Origin: Rhinopithecus roxellana
Taxonomy: Eukaryota > Chordata > Mammalia > Primates > Cercopithecidae
Length of the DNA: 64,000 nucleotides
Direction of reading: 5' to 3'
NCBI RefSeq assembly: GCF_007565055.1
Contig: NC_044557.1
Location: 82,285,019 to 82,349,018 of the forward strand
A program made the position numbers and the translations under genes. The notes beneath the pieces are model-generated. The model did not search any database, was not told the DNA's origin, and saw only the letters and a program-made list of their open reading frames with translations. Shown one piece after another: positions 1-11,820 of the stretch; position 1 is the stretch's first letter, and each line of letters begins with the position of its first letter.

Positions 1-670
1 TAGAATGGAAAGGAGGGGAAACACAGTGGGGAAGTGAAAATAACATCCTTAGCTGAGAAATGACAGGATGAACACGTCAAGGCAGTCTCAACATTTTAAA
101 CGTTTTCCAAGAAGAGAGTAAGCAGTGGCTCTTGCTAAAGGAAGTAAATGGTGTCATGGCTGAGTTCTCTGCACCGGTGGTACACCTAGGAAGGCTGGCG
201 CTTGAAATGCTCCTCCCTGCATGTACCAGATAGCCCCTGGTTATGGAGGCTTGTGCCTCCATGCACCCTTCTCAAACTGGCTACCCCATCCTAATAGGCT
301 ACAAGATTACTGGCAGGGAGGGACTGCAGATTCTACACTGGTTTGGAGTCCTGCTACTTTAGCCAGCCAGGTAAGGAGATGTTTCACTGTCCTGCCTTTA
401 TCATGAAGAAGCATGAGATCAGGGAAAATCTGCATATATGAAAACTGAGGAATCCAGAAAGATACCACAGGATTCTCTCTGCATGGAGTAAAACAAACCT
501 CTCTGTCATTTTACAGAAAGTCTCCCCTAAGAGAAGAGAAAGGTCATTATCAGGACTGGATTTGAAAAACTCTGATGTCAGGTTATACTCAAACCACTTG
601 AAGCAGAATCTCTGGGGGCAGTGTCTAGGTACCAGTGCCAGTGCAGAGTCACTGCTTTAGAAGTTGTTAC
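1..670. other. Unannotated single-copy-like DNA
   Basis: I recognise no repeat, exon or RNA gene here. Only short open frames of about 60 codons occur, with no protein family signature and no strong splice-site pairs. Confidence 0.4.
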
Positions 671-700
671 GGAGGGAGGGAGGGAAGGGAGGGAGAGAGG

Positions 701-731
<31 letters not shown>

Positions 732-739
732 AGAGAGAG
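671..739 (+). repeat. Polypurine (GGGA/GA)n low-complexity tract
   Basis: About 69 bases are purines without interruption. They start as GGGA-type repeats and pass into GA dinucleotides. The complementary strand is all pyrimidine. The open frames of 78-100 codons that cross it encode Arg/Glu/Gly or Ser/Leu runs and are by-products of the repeat. Confidence 0.95.
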
Positions 740-3084
740 TTCAAAACTTGGAAAGAAGAAAGAGGACTGCTTGTCTTTTTTTTGTCGTACTGTCACATCG
801 TTTTCCAGGCCCACACAAAGATTATTGAACTACCTAGAGGAATATACCTCTGTTTGACCTTTTCCTTTCTGTTGATTAGCACTCAGACACTGTTCAAAGT
901 TAACCTGTACATTCGGATCCAGTACACATGCAAATGATTTATGTCCAGTAATAAAACCCCTAAGGTTATAGTTATATCACCCTATAGGATATTATGCAGC
1001 TTTGTATCTTATCTAGAAGTCCATCTCTAATTTGACAAAGTTCATCTAACATTCTTTTTTTATTGTCTGTCAATACGTAGTTCCTTTATTTTTCTTTGAA
1101 TTAGCTTTACCATATTTTGGTTCCCTCACTGATAAACTGAATACATTTTGACATGAATTCATTATATTTTGTATAAAAGTCTTTTTTTAACTTTTTGAAA
1201 ATTTTACTTTGAAAGTAGGCAACAACTTTTATATTCTTCATCAGTTCCCTTAACTTGTTCCAGTGCCTGCACTCTGTCCCATATTGGTAACTCACTGCTG
1301 AGTTAACTCTGCCGTGTCATCATACCTCAGATGAGTGGTGAACCAGATCATCCAGTCAGTCACTCATCTCTGACTCTGTGGGAATAGAACCATGGAGGAG
1401 TATGTTTTGAAGAAATAGCATGAGTTGAGTAAAGCAATAACATGTATGGTGAGGAGAATAATCTAGGAAAGGTGAGAGCAAATATGACAGCCTCTGAGGA
1501 TGGAGGGGGAGAAGCAGAGTGCCCAACTGAAAAGGAGGTGATGGACACAAAGAAATTTAACTACCTTCTTCAAAATTTGGAACTAGGGTAAGCCTGCTCC
1601 TGTTATATAAAGATGAATGAGTGAGGAAGTAAGAGAGGTTTAATCGGTTAGAGGCTGGATCAAATAGGCTCTATTGGTCTCATCTTTTGAGCATGCCTAA
1701 CCTATTGGAGCAGCATTACAGGCAGCTTCAGGAGGAGTGACTGCCACCCAGTGTGTGCACCACCACATTCAGGGTCCAAAGTTGGACCTGATGATCATTG
1801 ACCATGTCTTTTCCATTGACTATGACCTTGACAAAGTCATATGCAGGCTGGTTCAAAGAAATCACTGCATCTACTTGAAAATTCACTGGCTTCCCTGATC
1901 ATTGTCCTACTTAATGACCATATGCTATAATGTACTGTGGAAAGTCACCCTACTTCCTTCTTTGCTATAGTTGGGAGACCATATTTCCTGTTACATTAGC
2001 TTCTGAGAGACTCGAGTGAGCAAACAAATTACAGATCTGAAGACAGGGATGCATCCCATTGACATCCCTGACATGGGTCACACACCAGGTTAAAGTCAGC
2101 ATTTTTCAGATAGTTCATCAGCAATACTAGGAGAGCTTTCCTGCAAGGTCACTATACCACTAAGGCAATCATGTGTGTGAGTGCCCCCAGCCAGACTGAG
2201 CTAATTCAAAATGAAGTAATCAGAGATAAGAAAAAGCCACTAGAATTATAAAAATATACACATCAGGTACTTTACCCAAGAGGAAGGGGAAGTTTACTGG
2301 GAGGTGAAGGGAGTGCTCCAAAATGATAAGAAAAGTGAACTAGAGAATAAATGAAGATTTTATTAGAAGTTAAGACAGACAATAGAACAACTTTTTTCTA
2401 CTATAAAAGGAGTAAGAGGCCAAATAAGGACTCATCAGGGTTTTGCCAAGATTGGAAGAGCAGTCACTTACCAGAGGAATTGGACATTACAGAAAAGATG
2501 GAAGAATGTGTTTTTTTCAGTACTCACCAGGAAGGAAAATGCACTATGTGCCAAGGCAGAAGTGCTTACCTTACAGAAGAAAATGCAATCATGAAAGCCA
2601 CTGGGGCAAAAACATCTCCAGGAGGAAGAGGACCTTGAAGTCCATTTGAAATACTCCAGCCAGGAATTTCTAGTGCTCCTGAAAAGCAGAGAAGAAGTTT
2701 TGAGCACATGGGGCAAGAACGACTTCCATCTTTTTAGAGTCTCGATTCTTAGGGGTCAGGGACCAGACACTGTCCCTGAGAACAAACCTTCTCATAATGA
2801 TGGTAGGGCCTCATTGGCAGAGCTGAATGTCAGTGCTGGGTATAAGTTCTCTTTCTTACTGCCAAGTTTCATCATTTCTCTCCCTATTACTTGCTCCTTA
2901 AGCGAGTGGAATTGTGTTGAAAATTTGGTCTCAGACCAAGCAGAACTATTCAGAAAGCTGGGAATAAAGGCTTTTGCCAAAAGCCCATGTTCTCAGCTTC
3001 TACACCCAGTTTGGCACTAAGCAGAAATTTCCTGTTTAATCTGGCCCTATTAGGCCCCAGGACTCTGTTTCAGTGATTGGTGTT
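740..3084. other. Unannotated stretch, no recognisable element
   Basis: This stretch is mostly AT-rich. It contains two of the longer non-repeat open frames (2351-2638, 95 codons; 2646-3020, 124 codons). Neither shows a motif, family or splice context I recognise, and their length is within chance. Part could be an ancient repeat too decayed to identify by eye. Confidence 0.35.
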
Positions 3085-3222
3085 GAGAAAACTCATTAGC
3101 CATTGGGAAAATATCGTATTATATCTCTACCTCACACTGTATAGAAAAATATTGCAAGTAGATTTTTTAACCATAAAAACACTGGAAGAAAATATCATCA
3201 AACATTGGAGACTATTCTTCTA
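3085..3222 (+). mobile_element. Ancient L1 (L1M-type) ORF2 fragment
   Basis: The text resembles the late part of L1 ORF2 around 'ctctacctcacact', followed by an A-rich 'accataaaaacactggaaga' stretch. It is heavily mutated, short and non-functional. Edges are approximate. Confidence 0.5.
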
Positions 3223-3586
3223 CCTATGAACTAAGTCTCAGCAAGAATAATGCACAAAGTGATGCTGTAGATGCTGCAGATGCCTGGTTCAAGTACCGAG
3301 GGTCTTTTTCTTCTCTTAGGAGTGTGACATGCCAGTTTCTGCAGGTACTGCCACAAAACGCTCTCTGGAGGTCTGTCCTTTGGCAGCTTATGCCTCCTGA
3401 GCTGGAAGTCTCTGTGAGCTCTTCTCCCTAGCCTCGTGAAGCTGAGGCTAGACCTAATCCAAACCCACATCCTTGCTTCTTCCCCTCTTGCATCCTAATT
3501 CTCTCACTTTACTTACAGTTTACTTGAAACTGAATCCTAATTCCCTTATTTCACATACAGTTTTCAGGAAAAACTAAAAATCTCTT
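3223..3586. other. Unannotated stretch
   Basis: No repeat family recognised. The 79-codon antisense frame at 3231-3470 has no recognisable domain. Confidence 0.35.
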
Positions 3587-3872
3587 GGCAGGCAGATCAC
3601 TTGAGCCCAGGAGTTTGAGACCAGCCTGGGCAACATGGCAAAACGTAATGTTTACAAAAAAATACAGAAAATTAGCCAGGCATGGTGATGTGTACCTGTA
3701 GTCTCTGCTATTTGGGAGGCTGAGATGGGAAAATCACCTGAGCCTGGAAAGTCAAGGCTGCAGTGAGCCACGATTGTGCCACTGCACTCCAGCCTGCGTG
3801 ACAGAGTGAGTCCCTGTCTCAAAACAAAACAAAACAAAACAAAACAAAACAAAACAAAACAAGCAAACAAAC
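3587..3872 (+). mobile_element. AluJ-type SINE, 5'-truncated, with (CAAAA)n tail
   Basis: The copy begins inside the left monomer at 'ggcaggcagatcac', so about 50 bases of the 5' end, including most of the Pol III promoter, are missing. The right monomer has the older 'aaggctgcagtgagcc' form typical of AluJ. The A tail has become a CAAAA microsatellite from 3821 to about 3862. Confidence 0.85.
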
Positions 3873-4024
3873 AGACATCTCCGCTTCAGTGTCTGTGTCT
3901 AGGAAACTCAACTCCTGATACCTGTCTTAACTAAATAAAAATGTAAATAATTATGTGGAACTATAGATACATTTGAAAAGTTATATCTGTATGTATGCAT
4001 ATATATATATGTATAAATCTATTT

Positions 4025-4387
4025 TGATGTCGTGGGTTGAATTACGTCTTTCCCCAAATTCATATGTTGAAGTCCCAGTACCTGGTTATGTGACTATATT
4101 TGGAGATAAGGCCTTTAAAAAAGTAATTAAGTTAAAATAATGTCCTTCGTGTAGGCCCTACTCCCATTTGAGTGGTTGGTGTCCTCATAAGAAGGGGAAA
4201 TTAGACAGAGAGGGAGACATTAAGGCACCAGTTCACAGAGGGAAAAGCAGTGGTCACAGTGAGAAGGAGACCATTTATATGACAACAAGAGAGACTCCAG
4301 GAGAAACCAAACTTGCTGACACATTGATCTTGGACTTCTAGCCTCCAGAACTGTGAGAAGATCAATGCCTGATGTTTAAAACACTCA
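4025..4387 (+). mobile_element. MaLR (MLT1-like) solo LTR, first part
   Basis: The LTR starts with TG and carries the 'aaattcatatgttgaagtc' and 'tgtgactatatttggagata' segments. Near its end is 'gcctccagaactgtgaga'. These are hallmarks of an abundant mammalian LTR that I assign to the MaLR/MLT1 group with moderate confidence. It resumes after the AluS at 4686. There are no internal retroviral genes. Confidence 0.65.
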
Positions 4388-4685
4388 GACCAGGCGCAGT
4401 GGCTCACGCCTGTAATCCCAGCACTATGGGAAGCCAAGTGGACGGATCACTTGAAGTCAGGAGTTCCAGACCAGTCTGACCAACGTGGTGAAACTCCGTA
4501 TCTACTGAAAATACAAAAATTAGCTGGGCATGGTGGCAGGCACCTGTAATCCCAGTTACTGTGGAGGGAGAATTGCTTGAACCCAGGAGGCAAAGGTTGC
4601 AGTGAGCCGAGATGGTGCCGCTGCACTCCAGCCTGGGCAACAGAGTGAGACTCCATCTTAAAAAAATAAAATAAACAAAATAAAA
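4388..4685 (+). mobile_element. AluS SINE inserted in the MLT1-like LTR
   Basis: Near full-length dimeric Alu. The left head is 'gaccaggcgcagtggctcac' and the right monomer has 'ggttgcagtgagccgaga'. The A-rich tail contains TAAAA and CAAAA units. It splits the surrounding LTR between its poly(A)-signal region and its 3' end. No clean target duplication is visible. Confidence 0.92.
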
Positions 4686-4737
4686 TGCCCATTCTATGGA
4701 ACTTTCTTATGGCGACCTGAGCAAACTAATACAATTC
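4686..4737 (+). mobile_element. MaLR (MLT1-like) LTR, 3' end
   Basis: Continuation of the LTR after the Alu. 'attctatggaactttcttat' and 'gagcaaactaatacaattca' match the terminal bases of the element, which close in CA. Confidence 0.6.
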
Positions 4738-4804
4738 ATATAGAGATATATAGATATTATTAGCTTGCTCCCTCTTTCACACTCACACACACAGACACAT
4801 GTGA

Positions 4805-4958
4805 CATTTCAAAACATTATCAAAATATACAAAGAGCACCCATAAATCTTCCAAAAATAAAACAGAAAAAATGAACAAGTGTCTCAACTAGACAATTCAA
4901 AGAAGAATAAATCAAATGCCAATAAATACCCGAGAAGACGTTCAGTTTCATTGTGTTC
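4805..4958 (+). mobile_element. Ancient L1M ORF2 3' fragment
   Basis: Phrases such as 'actagacaattcaaagaaga' and 'atgccaataaatac' match the decayed L1 ORF2 region that encodes the end of the protein. Short, with uncertain edges. Confidence 0.5.
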
Positions 4959-4961
4959 TTT

Positions 4962-5120
4962 TGGGCGGCATCTGCTGTACTGGCTAAGCCCTATCTCCCT
5001 ATCACTCCTTTGCATGTTATTGTCGAATCCACCTCTCCTGCATTAGCAAGCCCACACCAAGCGCCTGGACAGTTCTGTACACAAGGTAGGCACTAAATAA
5101 CTATTGGTGACAATGTAATA
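4962..5120 (+). mobile_element. Probable L2 3'-end fragment
   Basis: The end resembles the L2 tail: 'gcctggacagttctgtacac', then 'gtaggcactaaataactatt'. It is old and weakly conserved. Confidence 0.4.
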
Positions 5121-5154
5121 GTGTTCTGAAGTACACAGAAAACCATTTTTAAGG

Positions 5155-5840
5155 TAATTCAATTCAAGAAGCTATCATAATGGTTTTGAAAAATCATAAA
5201 AGAGGAAGAACAACTAGCTCCAGTAAGTAAGAGAGAAAACTGTTCATCACAAGTAATGAAAGAAATGCAAATCAAAAGGCAATGGGGTTACTTTTTGCAA
5301 GTTTGCATAATATATATAACCAAAAGCTAGAAAGCTTTGCTACTTTGGGGGCAATAAAATGTATTTTTGGTTTGCTGATGGCATTGTCAGTTGGCAAATA
5401 CAATTTGGCAATGCATTGCTGGCCATAAACTTTAAGGAGAAAGTCAAACTATGAAAAACACCATGTGAAAGACAATGTCTACAATCATGCTACTTATGAT
5501 AACAAAAAATTAGAAATACCCCCAAATGTCCAATAATAAAGGAATCATCACAGAAATTTCAGGACATTCACTCAAGGGAGTAATAAGCAGACACCAAAAA
5601 TGGCACATATAAAGACCAAATACCAATATAAAAATTAACATAAATGCACAACTTAGGATATAAAATTACATATGCATGATCATTATAGCTATGCAAACAC
5701 ATGCAAATAAAGAAAGACAAGGATGAATACAGGAAAACTTGTGTTGTCAGGACTTTTTTATTTTTTTCTCTCTATTTCAAACTTTCTCAATCTTTGCACT
5801 GTGCATTTCTTGAAAAACTAATGTTTTGTTCAGGAAAACA
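5155..5840 (+). mobile_element. Ancient L1M 3' portion
   Basis: The order of recognisable pieces is that of an old L1 ORF2 tail and 3' UTR: 'gaaatgcaaatcaaaaggca', then 'gctgatggcattgtcagttg', then 'aaatgtccaataataaagga', ending in a T-rich segment. Many substitutions and stops; inactive. Confidence 0.6.
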
Positions 5841-5941
5841 AGACATTCATATGCACCTGGATAAATGAAGTACAAACAATGCCGGCCATTTTAACAAAGT
5901 AAATTGTAATGTCAGAATCCCAACATAAAGACTTACATATT

Positions 5942-6128
5942 AATAATAGCTGCTGACACTTCCTGAAATCTTACTAAGTGCCAATAATGTGTTCAATGCA
6001 TTATATGAACTGTCTCACTTAGTCTTCCAATAAGCCAATGAGGGAGATATGATTATCTTTCCTGACTTAACTTTTCAGAAGATGAGACCTAGAGAAGAGA
6101 GGTAACCCATCCAAGTGCATGTAAGCTC
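5942..6128 (-). mobile_element. MIR SINE
   Basis: The antisense MIR core is visible: 'ttactaagtgccaataatgt', a 'ctcacttagtcttccaata' segment, then 'gatgagacctagagaagaga'. Confidence 0.6.
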
Positions 6129-6129
6129 T

Positions 6130-6435
6130 GCAGTTACCAAACAGTTGTCACAAGCTGGCTAGCTGCCCCCAAAAGCATGCATGCCTCCTCTTCTACACTG
6201 CAGAATTGTGGCTGAGAAAAAGCTGCCTGCCGAGCCAGGGACATTTCCCAGGGCTGCCCACTCCTTCCCCCATCCTCTCTTTTGCATCCAGATGGAGCCA
6301 CCTTCCTAAGAAGGCAGACGGCACATCTTGTAGCCTGTTCTTACCAGGGCACACGCTGCTCTAGGGAGGAGAATCAGATCTACAAATCAGTCAGAAGTCT
6401 GAAACTAATATCAGCAACAGAAATAATTGCCCTTT
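6130..6435. other. Unannotated stretch
   Basis: No recognisable element. Locally richer in C and G than its surroundings but without CpG clustering. Confidence 0.35.
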
Positions 6436-6439
6436 TTAA

Positions 6440-6950
6440 AAAAAAAAAATTGTATTAAAACATGGCAATACCATTCTTCACCAATTCAACTGCCAGCATT
6501 GAAAATATGTTACTTCCCAGAACTGAAGAGAGTGTCAGGAAATGGGTAATTTCCTAACTTGCTGGTGAAGAGTAAGTTGATGATTCTACCTTTCATTGGG
6601 ACAGTTTATTAACATGTATCAAGACTTCAAGAACTTTAGAATTCTTTAAGACTTTTGACCCAGGAGTTATTTTGGAAATGATCTTAATGAAATAATAAGT
6701 AATGTGCGTAAAGATATATAGCAATTGTATTGTTTCATCTCAGAAATTTGTATAATAGAGACTAGGAGAAACCACTTAAATATCTAGTTATAGGGAAGTA
6801 GAAAAATTATACTTTGGCTACACAATGAGTTACTATGTAGCTATTTTAAATTATGTTGCAAGAGAATATTTAATACCAGGGAATGATTATGATACATTAT
6901 ACGGTGTGATTCCATTCTTATTGCATTTGTAAAAGCACAGCTATATCAGG
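6440..6950 (+). mobile_element. Ancient L1M ORF2 3' portion
   Basis: 'ataccattcttcaccaattc' is followed by 'ttttgacccaggagttattt', 'gaaataataagtaatgtgcg' and 'atgagttactatgtagctat'. This is the same order as the ORF2 terminus and 3' UTR of L1M elements. Confidence 0.7.
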
Positions 6951-7491
6951 CATAAATTTGCTCTTTCTGTGCAGGTGCAAGAACTATCACATTTCTTTTT
7001 CCAATTCGAATGAAATCTGGCTTAGAACCCCCATTCTACATCCTACGTGGCTGAAAGAGCCTTATTAAAGATAGTTGGGGCTCCCTCTCCCCACACCACA
7101 CCCTGTACACATAGACATCTTACTGTAGGTCTTCTGACTCTCCCAATGCTTCTGGTGGTACCAAGAAATAAAAATGTGCAGGTTTTCAGGCCATAGTTGT
7201 TGCCTCTGCTGCCACAATGCCTCAAAATATACCTGGTATTGACAAGGGCTACAGTTCTAGAAGGAAGGTGGAAAGAGAAATGCCTTTCACAGTACTGGAC
7301 TTGTCACAGGCTTGACTACAGGAAGCTTCTGCCATTGTATTCAAAGTAGTGGGGTTGGTGTTCTGTCCTTAGAGATGCACCATCAGAGGTTTTGCCACTA
7401 TTGGCATGTGGGGAGGGGATGCAGGTCTTAGAAGACCTGCCATCATTTTCTCTTCTCAATCTACCCTGGATACTTCACCTCTTTTCTAGGA
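6951..7491. other. Unannotated stretch
   Basis: No repeat or exon recognised between the L1M fragment and the next Alu. Confidence 0.35.
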
Positions 7492-7800
7492 CCACTTTAT
7501 TTTATTTTATTTTTGAGACAGAGTCTTCTTCTGTTGCCCAGGCTGGAGTGCAATGGCACAATCATGGCTCACTGCAACCTCTGCCTCCCGGGTTCAAGCG
7601 ATTCTCCCGCCTCAGCCTCCAGAGTAGCTGGGATTACAGGCATGCGCCACCATGCCCAGCTAATTTTTGTATTTTTAGTAGAGATAGGGTTTCTCCATGT
7701 TGGCCAGGCCGGTCTCAAACTCCTGACCTCAGGTGATCCCACCTCGGCCTCCCAAAGTGCTGGGATTACAGGCATGAGCCACCGTGCCTGGGCCACTTTA
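7492..7800 (-). mobile_element. AluS SINE with short target duplication
   Basis: Full-length Alu in antisense, body about 7500-7791. The tail appears as (TTTAT)n at the left. The 8-base CCACTTTA at 7492-7499 recurs at 7793-7800, consistent with a target-site duplication. It explains the 173-codon sense and 118-codon antisense open frames here, which are not genes. Confidence 0.93.
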
Positions 7801-8239
7801 CCTTTTATATTTAAACTCCAGTTTAATCTCTCTCCTCTTCTTGTAGGACAATTCTGCCTTAATTCTATGACTAACCTAATCTTCCAAACTAAGGCCTTGC
7901 CTGATTTTTTCTTTGATGACCCCAAGACCCAAATAAATTGTCAGTCTCCATCCTCTAAATCCAATCCACATACATTTGCCCACTTACACTCAGAGGCACA
8001 CACAAACCCACCCACAGATGAGCTTAAACCTTAGAATTCAAAGGCATGAGTGGCTTTTCAATTTTTTTTTTTTCCCAGAGGTATGTGCATGCGTTGAGAG
8101 AATAGAAAAGGAAAGGGTGAAATGAGAGAAGTAGGGAAATTAATTATCGTTTTGTTCTCTCTCACTTAAGCAGTGAAAACAAGTCAACAAACCTGCCACA
8201 TATGTGTGCATGATAAAGCCTTGAAGATGTTACCAGTGC
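7801..8239. other. Unannotated stretch
   Basis: No element recognised apart from a short T run near 8060. Confidence 0.35.
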
Positions 8240-8360
8240 TTTTCTTTGTGTGGTGGGGTTATAGGAAAATTCTTATTTTCTTCTTTGTGTTAATTATTAT
8301 TTTCTGAATGTTCTGCAAAAACTATTCTACAATTTAAAAGAATGCAATTTTTTCCATGTT
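8240..8360 (+). mobile_element. Possible L1M 3' UTR end
   Basis: 'gtggtggggttatagg' then 'cttattttcttctttgtgtt' and 'actattctacaatttaaaag' resemble the last 120 bases of L1ME-type elements. Low confidence because only the A/T-rich tail is present. Confidence 0.4.
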
Positions 8361-9628
8361 GAGATACCAACTATTTTTTTCCTAATTCTTTTACCACTTT
8401 TTGTATTTCTAAAACAAAGAACAACTGAAAAGCAATGAGAAGTACTTTGTTGAAGGACACAGACCATGACTGTAAAGGCATTTTGCAAAACAAATGAGAA
8501 AGAAAGTCCAAAAATGTTTCTTAAGTGGTAGCTCCACTGGAATCAGTGTGCAGCTGTCTAAGGTAATGAAGTAAATAGTAACATTGATTTTGGATGTAAA
8601 TATTGGAATGGATCACTTTGCTTGTCTTGGTTTTAATCTTTTTCTCTCCTCCTAAAGATGTTCCATACATGATGCCACTATGGGGGTGTGTACCCACACT
8701 CTGACTAAAAGTACTTACACTTAATATTTTGCTATTCCCCAATCCAATATACAATCCCATTAGAGGGTAGGTTAATGGATAGCTCCAGTTCAAAAAAGAA
8801 TTGCTATTACCTTCTATTTTCCCTCTCTCTGAATCAGAGATTCTCTTGACAACTATCAACAGCCCAGCCATAAAATACGAATGGAGACGGTAATCATTCC
8901 ACACAAAAAAACCCAGCAGTCCCATGGGGGTACCTGGAATGGTAAGATTCCCATGTACCCTTCCAGGTCATTTTTCAGTCTAGAAACATTCTATTTCAGC
9001 AATCTCTCCTTTCAGATCTTTTTCCATCTGGGCACCTATCCAGACATTAAAATTCATATCTTCCTTTAAGAAATCTCCATCAAAAAGCCATCATCACCCT
9101 TGGCTCCAGCATAGATAAGTCTTACATGTGTGATCAAAAGTACCCTGGAGGGAGACAGGAGGTGGGGGAGAAACTAAAAGGGTAATAAACAGAAAGTGTT
9201 CATCAACACTTTCCCCCATGCTGAGTTCATCTGATTCAGAAACACCTTGAGTTCATTACCAAATCCAAAAATTATTTAACACAGATGTATTTGAGGAGTT
9301 CTTGCCTTTTTGTGTTTCTCAAGTTGCCCTTCATCACCCTGAAATCATGACCACGTTTTTTAGCAGAAAAAGGCAACACCTGCAGCAGGCTTGGCCAAGG
9401 ACTGAGCTCGTCTTCTAGTCACTGGCTCCAGGTTCAGGTGCTGCTTCCTCCTTTTCTGCTGCATGTCTTTGGTTTACAAAGCAGATCCTACTCACAGGGA
9501 GCTCAGGGAAGAACAGTTCCTTCATATTCAGCTCTTCCAAAGACAGTCTTTGGATTGGTGGCTGTAGCCAATATAGCACACTATTCAAACCATCCTCTCC
9601 CAAATTCACATTGTTCTACATCCCACCA
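8361..9628. other. Unannotated stretch containing a 134-codon antisense open frame
   Basis: No repeat recognised. The antisense frame at 8521-8925 is open for 134 codons but has no motif or homolog I can name. Its length is unexceptional among the roughly two thousand start codons expected on both strands of 64 kb. No coding call is made. Confidence 0.35.
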
Positions 9629-9629
9629 C

Positions 9630-9850
9630 TAACAGACTGTGGTGTTCCTAAGGGCTATGTTTTTAATTAACTCAATACTTATGGATTTCTACTATGTGCC
9701 AATCATTATACTTTTTTGTCTTTGTAATACCAGGTCTTGGTCATAAGAAGCATACAATAAGTGTTTTTCAATAAATCAATATTTCCCCACCTAGAAAGTG
9801 AGCTCTAAGAGGTCAGAAAGTTGTACCTGACACTTCCTGGATGCTTAAAA
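9630..9850 (+). mobile_element. Probable L2/MIR-class fragment
   Basis: 'ctactatgtgccaatcatta' and 'aagtgagctctaagaggtca' resemble L2 or MIR consensus pieces. The order is disturbed, so family and edges are uncertain. Confidence 0.35.
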
Positions 9851-9862
9851 ATTATTTGTTAA

Positions 9863-9880
9863 AATTAATTAATTAATTAA
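9863..9880 (+). repeat. (AATT)n short tandem repeat
   Basis: About 4.5 copies of the palindromic tetramer AATT. Confidence 0.9.
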
Positions 9881-9964
9881 CTCATGAGTAAATAAAATAA
9901 TCAACCCACACCAAAAAACTTTGTAGCTGACAGTGGCGAGAAGTAACACACCTGTACAATGAAA

Positions 9965-10125
9965 ATATTTTGACTTTTGGAATTAGACCCAGATCCAAAT
10001 TCTAGGTTTATCTTCCCAGTTTTGGTGTCCCCATATATAGAAGGAAATAGTATTCATCTGATTGAATCATGAGGATTTAATGAGTTATTAAACATAAAAT
10101 GCTTGGCATATTTAATGAATATAAA
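9965..10125 (+). mobile_element. MIR SINE
   Basis: Sense MIR features: 'tttggaattagacccagatc', then 'catgaggatttaatgagtta' and 'aaatgcttggcatat'. Confidence 0.5.
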
Positions 10126-10174
10126 GTGCCCGGCTTTTCCAGTGGGTCAAGGAATGCTAGTTCCTCACCTTTAT

Positions 10175-10305
10175 CTCCTGTTTCTGAGTCTCGGTTCATT
10201 ATCCTTAAAACGACAATAATAATGGCTACTTCATCATGATGTTGTGAAGATTAAATTGCTGTGGAAAGTTCTTGAAACAGTGCTCGGCAAAATTATCTCT
10301 ATTTT
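10175..10305 (+). mobile_element. MIR SINE, second copy
   Basis: 'tctgagtctcggttcattat', 'gttgtgaagattaaattgct' and 'aaacagtgctcggcaaaatt' follow the MIR core order (cf. 'cctcagtttcctcat', 'ttgtgaggattaaatg', 'cagtgcctggcac'). Confidence 0.55.
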
Positions 10306-10439
10306 TCTTACATTTCCCCTAATTTCATTATGTAGCTAATGTGTGAAGCTGGAAGAAAGAAGTGGATTAGCCATTCTTAAAAGTCTTGGGGCATGTGTTT
10401 CTTAGTCTTTAACCCTTCAACAGCTCCCTGGAAGAAAAG

Positions 10440-10800
10440 GTTGTAACTGAGACTGGTTGTGTCCTGAAATGTATGCCTCTCTTTTTCTCCAGTCTAGAAG
10501 TCCCTGGGATTTAATACAAGGATGCTCAGAATAAAACTACATTCCCTAGCCCCTCTTGCCGTTAGCTGTGGCCATGTGACTGCGTTCCAGCTGATGGATT
10601 ATGAACAGTAGTGATGAATGCACATCTAAGTCCTGCCTTTATAGGGGAGGAATGTGTGTCTTTCTCTTTCCCACTTCCTGTATCTGAAACGCAGACATAG
10701 TGGTTAATCATCTTTGACAATGTGGACAAGGGCACTGACCTCTGGAAAGCAGACAGCAAGATAATAGTAGCTTAGTCCTTCCTGCTGCTATAGCCAATGT
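10440..10800 (+). mobile_element. Probable MLT1-type LTR
   Basis: 'actacattccctagcccctc' followed by 'gctgtggccatgtgactgcg' and 'ttccagctgatggatta' is a signature of an old MaLR-like LTR. There is no clear TG or CA end, so it is probably truncated. Confidence 0.5.
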
Positions 10801-10859
10801 CTCAGGCATTTGACAGGAATTGGAGCAGGAATGTCTCAGTCTATTACTGAGTATTAGTA

Positions 10860-11216
10860 ATACTCAATATTATTGCTGCTATTACCCCAGACTAGGTCAT
10901 TCATAAACAACAAAAGTGTATTTCTCATGGTTCCGGAGGCAGGGAAGTCCAATACCAAGGTGCAAACAGGTCCAGTGTCTTGTGAAGGCTTTCTATTTTC
11001 CTCATGGGTGACATCTTCATCCTGTGTCCTCATGTGGTGAAAGAGGTAAGGGAAGCTCATTCCAGTCTCTTTGATAAAAGCACTAATCCTATTCATGAGG
11101 ATGGAGCCCTCACGACTTAATCATTTCCCAAAGTCCTGACCACTTAATACTATCACCTGGGGTATTGGGTTCCAACATATAAATTTTGGGGGTATACCAA
11201 CATTCAGATAATAGAA
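10860..11216 (-). mobile_element. MaLR/MLT1-like LTR, antisense
   Basis: The antisense pieces are in order: 'tcatggttccggaggcaggg', 'tcctcatgtggtgaaagagg', 'ggatggagccctcacgactt', and the terminal 'accaacattcagataata'. It is the reverse of the LTR type seen at 4025-4737. Confidence 0.6.
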
Positions 11217-11559
11217 GTAACCTAACTGCCTGAACCATGGAGAAATCATGTGAGCCCCTGAATGCTTACGTTCAGCTTTCTGAGAGAGAAAGAAATGTTT
11301 CTCTTGCTTAAACTACGGATACTTGAGTCTTCGCTGTTTCAGATGAAACTAAATCTGATCTAACACAGAGGCATTAGGAGATCTTCGAATATCCAGGCAT
11401 TGTTAATGACAAATCCTTACCTTAGGCACTTTTTAAGCCTCCCCCATAGGGATCCCAGCCACCAGGCAAGGCTAATCTGCTTGGTCGGTCCTGACTGCTC
11501 ACCCTCTTACTGGCCCGCCTACCCAGAGATTTAAAGTCCCCACCTGGGCAACCAACCAG
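11217..11559. other. Unannotated stretch
   Basis: No element recognised. Confidence 0.3.
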
Positions 11560-11820
11560 AATCCAATCTAGCCTTGAAAGCCCCTTCCACAGCCAATCTT
11601 GTCAATGAAGCTTTCCCTGCTGAATGATAGCTCTCTGGGATCTCTCCCTTGTCTGAGTTCCACAGCAGCTGACTATACCATCTGTCGTTTGGTTCCAACC
11701 TTATTCTGTTTTCTAGCCCACGGGTTTTCATCCCTATGCCCTTCCTCTTTATAGTAACAAAATCATTAAGAACAAGATCCATGTTTTGACATTTCTATCA
11801 GATGTTTGTATCTTTATCTG
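11560..11820 (+). mobile_element. L2 LINE 3' fragment
   Basis: 'aatgaagctttccctgctga' then 'tgatagctctctgggatctc' and 'aagaacaagatccatgtttt' follow the 3' end of L2 in order. Diverged and non-coding. Confidence 0.6.

Noticed and set aside
7513..8034. 173-codon sense open frame, the longest in the window
   Set aside because: It starts in and mostly consists of an antisense AluS; the peptide is the usual Alu-derived sequence, then unremarkable flank.
8521..8925. 134-codon antisense frame with hydrophobic stretches
   Set aside because: No recognisable domain; expected number of frames this long by chance in 64 kb is about three.
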